This document shows, in pieces, positions 35,601 to 45,300 of a stretch of DNA of 64,000 nt. The position numbers were made by a program, and so were the translations under genes. The DNA comes from Cellulomonadaceae bacterium (GTDB lineage Bacteria; Actinomycetota; Actinomycetes; Actinomycetales; Cellulomonadaceae): NCBI GenBank assembly GCA_031256435.1, contig JAIRQO010000039.1:30167-94166 (forward strand), read 5' to 3'. The notes under the pieces are model-generated. The model saw nothing but the letters and a program-made list of their open reading frames with translations. It was not told the origin of the DNA and searched no databases. How positions within the stretch are numbered: the stretch's first letter is position 1; each line of letters opens with the position of its first letter.

Positions 35601-36068
35601 CGCCTCGGGTTCCACGAGTTCGTCCACGAGTTCCTCCGCGAGCGCCGCCACGGAAGCATCATCAGTGGCGTCTTTGAGGACTACGGCGGAGTCATGCTGT
35701 TCATTGAGGGACGCTTCGCCATCAGCAGTGTCAGCCGTGTTGTCAGGTTCATATTCGACGATGGTGCGCTCGGGTTCGCTGTCCGCGTTCGGCTCAGGAT
35801 CCCCGTCGGCTATGGGGAGAGTCACTGGTTCTGCCTCGGGCTCCTGCGGCTCAGAAACATCATCCTTTGCTCCACCGTCTACGTAGCCGCCATATTCGTC
35901 GAGCGTGAGAAGATCTGCGGCCGCCTCAACGCCCGGTGCTTCATCGGCAGCGAAGGCCACGGTGGTAGACCCCCCAACCGCCAGAACAAGCGCAACAAAC
36001 GCGGCTGCCATTCTGGTCACGCGCGGGCGCGCGGTGGCGGCTAGGTGGCGGGGGCGGTTACGACGCAT
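29691..36068 (-). CDS. Giant vWA-domain surface protein with LAxTG sorting signal
   Basis: 2125 residues from ATG 36068 (AAGGTG upstream; frame open to 36110). Signal peptide (AAAFVALVLAVGGSTTVAFA), acidic region, then a von Willebrand A-like domain from about residue 340 with the MIDAS start LLADYSNSMT (DxSxS) and FITDGNPTYH. The rest is repeated modules, including VIDGVPTFITTGGHREIGY, SEDGVPLFITTGEPVELEY and LTVNKEWVIALGD / LDVDKVWEVTLEG, like DUF5979-type pilin or adhesin repeats. The C-terminus is LALTG (2087-2091), a hydrophobic helix and a basic tail: the LAxTG form recognised by class E sortases. Divergent from the 3157-residue protein. Adhesion role inferred. Confidence 0.9.
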   Translation of the reverse strand: MRRNRPRHLAATARPRVTRMAAAFVALVLAVGGSTTVAFAADEAPGVEAAADLLTLDEYGGYVDGGAKDDVSEPQEPEAEPVTLPIADGDPEPNADSEPERTIVEYEPDNTADTADGEASLNEQHDSAVVLKDATDDASVAALAEELVDELVEPEALTEDYYTCTPGSTCSYIRVFAAGDRSGTAAPALGTQSATNRNVWPTVSGVTGVNGVTFEAVRTTGASGVPAGTVVTTATTGAGSAPAGWAELAVPAGVEVRVRVTETPHGWSLIGPTATTAPVTGTHHAHQFIATAPAQGQVMRLNNAHLVNQANSAALSRANASGMVPLVRDNRSLTARCGQLRIALLADYSNSMTNTMLLDQRDAMTAFTTALTGTSTVMSLYTFGTNSPFNNNSANEVRNVDLATNASAITAVINRLPVQQGIGAAGGTNWDEGLNRVRSSAPYDLVVFITDGNPTYHQAGTSLGGPGSETRPVTLEAAVAAANALKDTGARIFGVGVPATAGETAATALTNNLRAISGTSAPGVIPDLVTYGNFAQVSSSLQNLANALCGASVSVRMNVVDATVAATDHEAIEQQMERFEGSWEKQASAPATSAATATTTETEVARFNYFSTVQGHSWPVTLRSAPGDFPELQLPGMPGSTTPVNALCVDAVSGLRVPTGNIAGGTGTFGRGFTVTLPTETHLLCDMVVHGPAEPLTATVPNAEGYYSLSFDWTLGKTVESAPDLVIDGVPTFITTGGHREIGYHVDVTATPRYSHIDVTGTVRLSNSASYPVDLVPPVVTVGGEQATVAMPAGVTQVDGRGYVDVGFTASLEYTHPPIAVEIAIPGAPTVSAPLDLTRVNYGVETDRSTVLSDWFDSGDAADGDSASEDGASGDSDSGQDATTTAYNINAVGLDALGEGSPDECERSLDGSVHRWKCAYEVDVMVGTHRNIALLTFPDADTPDLEERVDVTVAEQMLTVNKEWVIALGDQQFTVSEAALRGFNADGEGVHDSGLAYSQVRGLRDGVSATPLGWATPYGATEAQPIAGLTWGTPVPIGYRAEVNLLETVTVPEGCQWTDATVTDTGTTETWDRPIVRLMGLSFTPPVWNHVMDGPLATVTFTNTVECPTDMWLTPWAFGDSSVSGTFDVDIDWTLEKSITTEPHGVSEDGVPLFITTGEPVELEYRLDVGAAPTAGYTTITGYAWVTNPNPVPMLPPAVPVVQLLGQAPGVVSPISVAQSPVGQLDSTGRIVPGGRAQFSFTVTDTHERLAPVTGVSMEFEGREAFGPVPAPGHDPYVVCRSDVANAEAFVDDSFDEFGGQLLTPQFAAQCGPDSAAFVEPQADEPSGQWPFTYTALRNIGAADDYQTTYRNIAVVRPGGADTTPWTPEEWEEFTDPDPDPDPDSDAPKILATDDQDVIIARQVLDVDKVWEVTLEGADPVSIPDSTLRGILNGTIVEGDPQAEIAGFSWVRLVNLAHSVSVDLVGYINDEPVGFTWGTGTVIPAGARVLLYEKDVLVPELCVYEAHLTRIEDTLGDGYAGAPTESEWHYEYEREFTKYYAHTSITFTNVLTCAADTWLPAEVAVDKYWSIDLGTGALEPVSEALLRDPDLAGTHPTLTAAQVAQVAEALHADLHGEGPSPWGVQHVSTFVGDSLTFSESVNVGGPCRPEGAVVAHGPVGNIAPIGVTEDGFTYTWPTEFPSGQTSPRLFVVGATDYQITYTNHVTCGVDLNVEHRGGEGLTIRRTPNWDLRKVEDGDQEMAYENPDGTATFTYRVSVEPLAPHIHVDGEFTVRNTNTVPVDLNGICIIPEFSNGADDLLLTPLSTEVFLVRGDTTTVVPGGFEPCLILADEQVSLGFITAFVVDQYPIPAGGAVRFEYTFTFDTSTFGGSQELDGSVTAKAAVSIDWVQLLHGSQATTANIDFSTSVYNSELIEIPGEMPDDRPTACPVPGADAGPARRCVRIVDDKTVPGNVVELGWVPWSWEPPSTLAGEPPVGAWYGEALAPYSFTYSITLDGPMRLLEDTTYATYTNIAWIYQIPEIRDDVTVEVTQVPPVGGEIPGDSYPLPPGDNMGGRPPTGGAGDVELGEAETVSRDLTRTPTTVPRLALTGVSIGVLLLVVAALAGGGVMVRRHGQRQIAQPGHD

Positions 36069-36357
36069 GGTCAGCACCTTCACATTGAATCCAGGGTGCG
36101 GCCCCGGCACCGTCTGGGCGGCGCTGCACGATAGTCAGAGTCCAGTAGACACGACAAGTCCAAAAGATCACAGATTGATAACAGCATCTGTGGGGCGATA
36201 TGTCGCTATTCGTCGCAATTCCGTGAAGTCCCTCACAAAGTGCGCAAATCGCCCCCCAGTGGTATCCCTCAGGTCAGGTTCAGATTATTCTCAAGAGAGA
36301 AGTCGTTTTCCTTCGACGCGTCACAGGTGACGTATCACGCCGAGGTGAGGGAAGGTT
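36069..36357. promoter_or_regulatory. Shared divergent promoter region of the two giant surface genes
   Basis: 289 bases between the two starts. It is AT-richer than its surroundings around 36150-36230 and 36280-36300. A -10-like GATTAT lies at 36283-36288. I cannot assign -35 boxes or operators with confidence; no gene is seen. Confidence 0.35.
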
Positions 36358-39300
36358 ATGAAGAGCCGATTCTTGCAGTCAGCCACAGCACGAGTTACCG
36401 CTGCGTGCGTTGCGGCTCTGGCCCTCGTCATCGTCCCTGTGGCCATGCCCATCACGTCCTTGACGCCCGCGGCACAGGCGGCGGAGGTCAACGCGGACAA
36501 CCCGGTGATCTTTACCGTGCGCGGTGGCATTACGGCTGGCACGGATGCGGTCAACTACCAGATTGTGGTGGACGGGGTTTATGACCAGAGTTATCAGTCA
36601 TTCAACGTGATCTATCCTGATGAACTCACTATTGACACCTCGGCGGTCACCTCCGGAATCTGGACCATCTCCACCTCGGAAAACGGCGCCAACACCACCA
36701 CGTCTTTCATCATGAAGTCTGGCTCACGGACCGCTGCTCAACTCCAACAGGACATCCAGGCCATTTCCTTCTCCCTCACGAATGCCGGGGTGTTCCCGCC
36801 CGAGGGTTCCAAAGTCACCATCACCGCCTCCGAGGACAAAGTCACGGCGTTCATTGACGCAGGCGGCTACGTTCACTATTACGTTTTTGTACCTGGAACC
36901 ACGTCCACGTATTGGTTCACCGCCTACAACGCCGCGCACGCCCAGACCATGCAGGACCCCCGCTACCCCACCGATCCCACCAAGGTACTCCACGGCTACT
37001 TGGCTACCATCACCAGCCAAGCGGAACAACGCAAGGTCTACAATGACATTGCCACCCTCTGTGGCTGGCTTGCTGGAACCCGTGCGTTGTTTGGAACCGC
37101 ACCCACGGGCTATGCATCACTGGCTGGACAACGTATTCAGGACCAAGGCTCCCAACAGCCAGGCTCGGCAAATACCGCAGATATTCCCACCACCTCAATT
37201 CCAGCCGCCGGGGCCACCACCGTCAACTATGACATTGCGGTGGCCACCGCAACAACTTGGTACTGGGCGGACGGCCCTGAGGCGTGGACGGTGTATGACG
37301 CGGACACTGCCACGTACACCTACTACCCCATGGGGATGACCACCGTTCCTGATGACGTGTGGGTCATTCAGGACGCCAACGGCCAGAACACCTACCTTGG
37401 TAGTTTCTCGGACCAACCCACGGTGGACAACCTTCCCGCGGGGGCCAGCGTCATTCCGGACCCCAACCGCGGCCAACCCGTGGGCAACCTGGTGTTCTAC
37501 AACAAGATCACCAACGCCACCGCTCCCGCTGGCAAGGCTGGCGATCCCACCGGCAACGGGGCTCCTGCTGGGGTGTACGCCAACTGGAACAACCCGTACG
37601 GCGTCAATGTGGATGGTGTTGCCGGTACCGGCGCGGAGCCGAATAACAGCTCCGGCGAGTACGTCACCCAGTTTGCCTACACTGGCAAGGACCTCTGGAA
37701 TGACTTCTCCTATAACCCCAGCAGCACCGTGAAGGGTTACTACGTGGAGTTTGGTGGCTACGTAGGCGATCCGCTGGCCTCTGACCTGGTTGGTTCGGAA
37801 ATCACCACGTCCTCTGAAGTGCAGATGGTGATGCCGATTCATGTGGAGTATCGGTCCACGGCCACTAATGCTGACGGCACGCGCCGGTTGATGACGGGGA
37901 TTGGTACGGATTCGGATCACTTCTGGCCGTACCAGGAACACCTTCCCTACGTGGCGTATATCACCAAGGAGTTGGACCCCACCAAGCCCACCTACGGCAC
38001 CGTGTACTTCACCCTGCCGCCGGGATATTCCGCGTATGGATACGAGTTTGTGGGGACGCAAGAGGATAAGGATAAGTTGACCGTTGATGCCGATGGCAAC
38101 GTGGCGGGTTTCCATTCCCTGTATAACCAGACCATCCGCTACTTGTTCCAGCCGGACACGTACACAGTCACCTTTAACCCCAACTGGGACGGCGCAAATT
38201 CGTCGAACGTGACGCCGGCGTCCAAAACGGTTCTCTATGACACGCCGTATGGGGACCTCGCCACGGCAACGCGCAAGGGCTACACCCAAACGGGGTGGTA
38301 CGCCTGTGACAGCGCACCCACGGACTTCTCTGTGGATGGATGCACGGAAGTAACCGCGGATTCCCTGGTGCCGCTGGCCGGTGACTCGCACGCCTTGACG
38401 CTCTATGCCGGCTGGGAGGTCAACGATTCGTATACCGTCACGTATGACGTCACCACAGTGTCCGACGATTTAGGGTGCGGACCTGCCACGGATATTCCGG
38501 ATAAAACCCAGGTGGCCTGGACGGATATCAACCTCACGCCGGGGTCTGGGTTGACGGCCCCCAGCCTTGCTGACCCGTCAGACAGCCTGACCGCAACTCA
38601 AACGCTCACGTCAGACACCATTCCCACGCGGGATAACTGTGTGTTCACGGGGTGGGATGTGTCCGAGAACGGGACCGCTCAGGGAGTCACCTCCACGGAT
38701 GCCTACGGGGATGTGGCCGCGAGCGATACTGAACCGGGAATCACGCTGGAGGCGCAGTGGCGCCGCGCGCAATACCTCTCCGTGATTTACCACCTGAATG
38801 GCGGGACCACGCAGGACCCACTGCCGGATATCAGCCAGCCTGCGGAGATTGGTGATTTTGCTGTCAACCTCCCCACTCCCAGCCGAGATGGATACACCTT
38901 CTCTGGGTGGCGTGTGGCGGACAACGGGACACACACGGTGACCTCGGATGACGAGGCGTTCCTTCCTGGGCAAACCACGTATGCGAGCATCGCCGCTAAG
39001 GATGCTGACGGGAATGTGATTGCCACCTATGTGGTGATTGAAGCCGTGTGGACGGCCACGGACTACACCGTGAATTATGACGGCCAGGCCGCTGATGATT
39101 CCACCCTCAGCCCCACGAGTTTTGCCGCAGAGACGGTGACCTGGGATGAGGCTGGCGTGGTTCCCCCTGCGGAAGGCAACCCCGAGCGTGACGGGTACTT
39201 CTTCATGGGGTGGAACACCGAGAAAGACGGCACGGGAATCCTGGCCGGAAGCAGTTCCACCTATGACGCCCTAGCCCAGGGTGATCCCACGGTCACCTCG

Positions 39301-42300
39301 GTCACGCTGTATGCCCAATGGCAACCGGAACCCACCTACTTTGTGCAGTATGACCTGGCTGGCGGCTCCTACACTGACCCTTCCAGCACTGACCCGTCCG
39401 ATGCGCAGAACACCCTGACCACCATAGCCAAGAAGGACGGCGTTCACGCCAGTGATGCTGACCTGATTCCTGATGTGGACCTCACCCGCGAGGGCTATAC
39501 CTTTGTGGGCTGGAGTGTGGCCTATAACGGCTCCAAAGTGGGGGTGACCAGCACGGACACCTTTGGCTCACTGGCCGCTAACCTCAACGCCGGATACATT
39601 GTGCTCCAAGCGCAATACCAACCCAAGAGTGACTACACCGTGAAGTACAACCTTCAAGGGGGAACGCTTGACGGTGCCACCACAGTTCCTGACCTGGCAG
39701 GTGTGGTGTGGTGGACACAGGAAAGCATTCTCCCCCGCCTCACCCCGGTGCGTTCTGGCTACACGTTCCTGGGTTGGAACACGGCGGCGGACGGCACCGG
39801 CCGCGCAGTGACCACATCGGACAGTTTTGCCAGTGCTGCCGGTCAAGTGGAGCCTGCGGACAACACGTTGACCCTGTACGCCCAGTGGGCAGGGGAAGGC
39901 GTCTACACGGTCCAATACAACGTGGGGATAGGCACCAGTCCCATTGCGAGTGCGCAATACACGGCTACCCCGGATGACATTCAGAACCAAACGGTGGACC
40001 TTCCGGTTCCCCAGGCTCCGGCGGGATACACGTTCAGTTACTGGACTGTGTCCAACAACGGATATGACCAATCGAGTTCTGCTGCCGTAAAGGACGGCAC
40101 CACGTACAGCGCCCTGGCGTACCCCGTGACAGATACCAGCACACCGCCGCAGGTGGTGGACTGGCGTCACACCATCACGCTGACGGCACAGTACGCGGAG
40201 TCCGCAGATTACATCGTTGCCTATGACGGTCAGTGCGCTGACTCTCCGGACATCAGCCCCACCACGGGCGTTGCTTGGACGGACTCCGGTTTTACCCCGG
40301 CCGTCACCTGCCCCGGCAAGAACCTGGTGGGGTGGACGCTCACTCCGGACGGAACGGGCTCCTACGTGCTTCCCACCACGCAGTTCCGGGACCTGGCCCA
40401 GAACACTGAACCCGCAGACGGGACCGTCACTCTCTACGCCCAGTGGTCTGACGCCTCCTTTGTGGTGCAGTATGACCTGGGTGGCATTGCCGCCCCGGAC
40501 GGCTGGCAACCGCAGCGCACCGTGGGCTTCAATGACACCAACCTCATCCCCACGGAAACTCTGGACCGCCTGGGCTACACGCTGACCGGCTGGAAAGTGT
40601 CAGCCAACGGGGCAACAGCCGCACTGGTCACAGATAGCGATTCCTTCGGCACCCTGGCTGCGCCAAACGCACCGTTTATTCGCCTGGAAGCACAATGGGG
40701 TCCCAAGAGTTACGTGGTCAACTATGACCTGAACGATGCGCGCGGCTACACCCGCGCCCACCCGCAAAGCATTGATTCCACCCCGGCCGTGGGCGAGGAC
40801 GGCGCGCTGCGGTGGAACTCCGTGATCCCGTTTGACACGGGTCAGGACACCCCGTGGCGGAACGGGTTCACCTTTGACGGGTGGACGGTATCCATGGTGG
40901 GAGACACCGCTGTGGACGGTGACGGGGCCGTGGTCATCCCGGGTGTCACCAAGTACTCAGACGTGGGCTCCTACACGGATGCCCAGGGTGATGCCATGGA
41001 TGCGGATTCCATCACCATCCAAGCGCAATGGACGGAAAACCCTCCCGTGCCGATTGCCTATTCGGTGATGTGTCTGACCAACAAGGCCAACCCGGTGTAC
41101 CAACCGCTGGCTCACACGCCGTGCGCCACCGTGCAACTCAACAGCACCACCAAGCCGGACCCCAACGTCAACCCGGACCAGGCCACGGACATTGATCAGG
41201 ATGTACCCGATGATGACGTGTCCACCGTGGTGGGTGAAGTTCTCCCCGCGTCCGGCGTTGCCGGTGGTGCGATGGTTGCCCGTAAGCCCGGTCACAAATT
41301 CCTGGGGTGGTACAAGGCAGACCGCGTAGCGCAACTCCTAGCAACCGAAACCCCAGGCGTGTTTGATCCCGATCAGTTGCCGGAAATCCTCAGTGACACC
41401 GATGATCTGGTGTCCGATCAACCCACGTACGTTCCCTCGCGCGTCCCGGTGGATGATGGAGAGGTGTATGAACAGGGTGCCTACGTGGCTCTGTTCCAAG
41501 AACTGCCTGATGTGACCTTGACCTATCAGGCGGTCACGCTGGCCACCGAAGGCACGTGCAACTCCCTGACGTGCCCTGACACCGTGGCTAATGGTGGGTT
41601 TGTCAAGATTGCCTCCGACGATGATGCGGGCATCACCGAGAGCGAATCCGTGGCACCCGCCACGGGTACAGCCGTGGGTAGTGACGCGTTGGTGAAGAAG
41701 GGGTACAAGTTCTGGGGATGGAGCACAGACACGGTTCCGGACACCCGGGCTGATGCAGCCCGCCTGTCAGGCACGGGTCCTGCTGATGACACCACGGCTG
41801 TGTCCACGTTCCTGCCTGCCCGAAACCCGGACGGAACTTACGGAACGCTCGTCACCGCGAGTGACCAGACCGATGAACTGGACCCTGTCACGTACTACGC
41901 CATTTTCTCTGAAGAGGACAACGTGGATCTGTCCTACCGGGCCGTGACACTCTCACCCTCGGGCACCGTGGAATGCGATGGTGTGGACACGGACTCCTGC
42001 GCCGTATCTGGCGGAACCATTGATCACGAAAGTGATTCCGTACCCCCAGCCTCCGGCACGGCCGAGCAGAACACCGCTACGGCGGCATCAGGCTTTGTGT
42101 TCCTGGGATGGTTCAACCGCATCGACGATGGCAGTTACCTGGACCAAACCCCGGTATCCACTGATACCGCCTGGACCCCGCCGCGTGTGTCCGATCTCAA
42201 CGTTGACGGCAACTATGTGGCAGTATTCCAACGTCAGGCCAGCCTCCCCACCGTCGTCGTCACGCAGATTGACAACGTGGCCGTCACCACCTTGGGTGAT

Positions 42301-45300
42301 GTAGCGCTGCGTCCGGATTCGGGTGAGGATGACGTCCCCCTGATCCTGTCAGACAACGCATTTGCCGGCGAGGCATGGCCAGGCACCTTCACGGTGGTTG
42401 TTGACGGCAAGGACACGGGAGTGAAGGTGACGCTTGCCGCACCGTCGGGCGATTCCGACGCGCAGATGGTGACCACGGTAGTGAATTACTACACCGTCAC
42501 GATGTACCGCGATGTAGCAGAGGACCCACTGGTGGCCATCAGCGCGCAGATCTACCTGGCGGGTTCGTCGCACACTATTGCCGATCCCCAAGGCCCCACG
42601 GCGGACCAGTTCTTTGAGGGCTGGACGGACGATCCCACGGCCACGGACCCCAACCCGCAGTACAACCACGGGGACACCATCCAGAACATCACCGCGCCGG
42701 TCACCCTGTACGGCGTGTGGACCACCACCGTGCAGTATTCGGTGACGTATGACGTGAATGGTGCGCAGGCAGGGTCCGTGGAAGATCCCAACTCCACGTA
42801 TGACAAGGATTCCCTGGCGCCGGTTCTTGATGCTCCAGTGAGTGCTGTCACGCCCCCGGACGGCATGACCTTTGCCGGATGGGCCACGAGTTCCGATGCC
42901 ACCACGGCCACGCTGCAACCCGGAACGTCATTCAAGGTCAGCGCTGACACGGTGCTGTACGCCGTGTGGGCACCGCTGGCCGATGGCGTGACACCGTTTG
43001 TAGTGGATCCTGATGCTCCCATGGTGGAGATCACCTACAAGGCCAATGGTGGACGCAACGCTCCCGTGGATCCCTCGGAGTATGAGCAGGGCGAGAGCCT
43101 GATTGTGCTCTCCGGAGACGGCATGGTGGCTCCTGCCGGGATGCACTTTGCTGGGTGGGCGTCCTCGCCGGATGCGTCCAAGGCTGACCCGGGATTGGCG
43201 CCAGGCACCGTGCTGACCGTGGATCAAGCGCTCACCGTATACGCGGTGTGGGTGGAGAACGATCCCGTGGACGTGGGCTACGTCATTGAATGCCGCAACG
43301 GTGATGGCTCTGACAGGCCGGACCCGTCTACCCCGTGCAGCGCGCTGACGTTGCGCAGCGGTGGGAGTGATGGTGGTGGTGACGGCTCTGCTGGCTCTGG
43401 TGATAGCAGCAGCGGCAGCACGAGCGACGACTGGAAGGTCTCGGAAACGGTGGCTCCCCTCACCGGAAAACTCAGCGGCGTGGACCTGAAGGACATCCCC
43501 GGGTACGCCTTCAAGGGGTGGTGGATTTACCCGCAGGACAACATAGAAGGCCTCCCGCCTCTGTCCACGGACGAGACATGGACTCCCCCGCGCAATGCTG
43601 ACGGCACGTATGCTGCCGTGACCTACGTGGCCGTATTCCAAGAAATCCCTGACGCCACGGTGACCTACACCCTGGAATGCCGTAATGCAGATGATTCGGA
43701 CCGCCCGGATCACGGCACTCCCTGTAGCGATTTGACGGTGAACTCCAGTGGAAAGCAGGACCCCTGGACAGTGAGTGAGAGCACTGCCCCCGCCACGGGG
43801 AAGCTTTCAGGTGTGACGCTCGCTGAAATCCCCGGCTACACGTTCCTGGGATGGTGGCAATACCCACAGGATGACCTCCGCACCGAAGCCCCGCTGTCCA
43901 CGGATCTCAACTGGACACCAGGACGTGGCACGGACGGTACGTACACCGATATCACGTACGTAGCGGTTTTCCGAGCGGCTCAGGCACCCACCCTCACCCA
44001 GACGATCGACGATTCTGCGGCGATGTCCCTGGGAGACCGAGTGACCCTGACCATCAACGCGGACCTCCCGTCCCTGCCCGCAGATCAATCGTCCGATGCC
44101 ACGGTGCTGCCCGCAACGCTGTACCGGATAGAGGAAACTCTGCCGGCGCAGTTGGGACTAGTAGATGCGCCTCCGGTGGTCACGCTCGCTTCTGATGGCA
44201 AGGGCTCTGGTGGCAGTGGCTCTGCTGACAGTGGCTCCGGTGACAGCGGCTCGCCGCTGGACCCTGAGGATTATCAGGCCACGGTGGACCCGGAGACCAA
44301 CACGCTCGTGGTCACTCTCACCAAGCAGGGCTTGGCCCAGGCGGCCGAGTGGGCGGCTTCCGGTCAACACCTAAGTGTGGTGTTCCAGGCCACGGTAGTG
44401 CTGACCGGGGACAACACACCAGATCCCAAGGATATTGACGGCTTGATTGCCAGTTCCGCTCAGTTGTTTGTGAACGATCCAAGCACTCCGGCAGCCACGA
44501 GTGAAGCCGATACGCACTTTGGCGGTGTGTCCGTGTACAAGTTCGGCACGGACCTCACCGAGAAGAGTGCAGCCTCCGCTGCCACGGCCAAGGCCTTCAA
44601 CGGCACCACCTTTGAGGTGTTCTCCAAGGCGGATTATGACGCTCACGGATCGCAGGCAACCCCGCTGAAGATTGCCTTGCCTCCGTCCGTGCGTGCCTCG
44701 GTTCAGGCCACTACGGGCAAACCCGCACCGGTGGCTATCAGCGAGTTTGTGGCTGGTCCAGCAGGAATTAACCCGGACCGTAACAGGCCGGATAAGGGCA
44801 ACAACCTCACGGGCTTCAACGCTGACGGCAACGCGGTGATCTGTGGGTTGAAGAACGGCGAGTACTACTTGGTGGAAACCAAAGCGCCGAAGGGGTACAC
44901 GCTCGATCCCGAGCCGATTCCGTTCACCCTCACCCAGGATTTGGACCATGACAGCACCTGGAAAGACACGGCCACATCCGTGGCGGGAGGCGTGAACGCC
45001 GTGATCCGGTACAACGCTCATCACCCCGACGAAATGATTGTGGTGGACCCGGTGGCTAAGGACAAGACTCCTGGCTACGCCGTGGCTCCTGGCGGAGGCA
45101 AGGGCGCCGGTGCTACTGGTGGCCAAGGTTCTGGTGGTGCTGGTGGCCAGGGTTCTGGTGGGCAGGGTTCACAGGGCACCAAATCCCACGGCAAGTCCTC
45201 CGACTCTCCGAAAGACACCTCCTCCACGGCTAAGTCTGCGCATAAGAACGGAGCCTCGAAGTCCGGCTCGCATTCCGGCTCCAAGGCTGCCAAGGGCGCG

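Noticed and set aside
37195-40509. Long minus-strand frames within the InlB-repeat gene
   Set aside because: They mirror its codon bias; the plus-strand frame has the domains.
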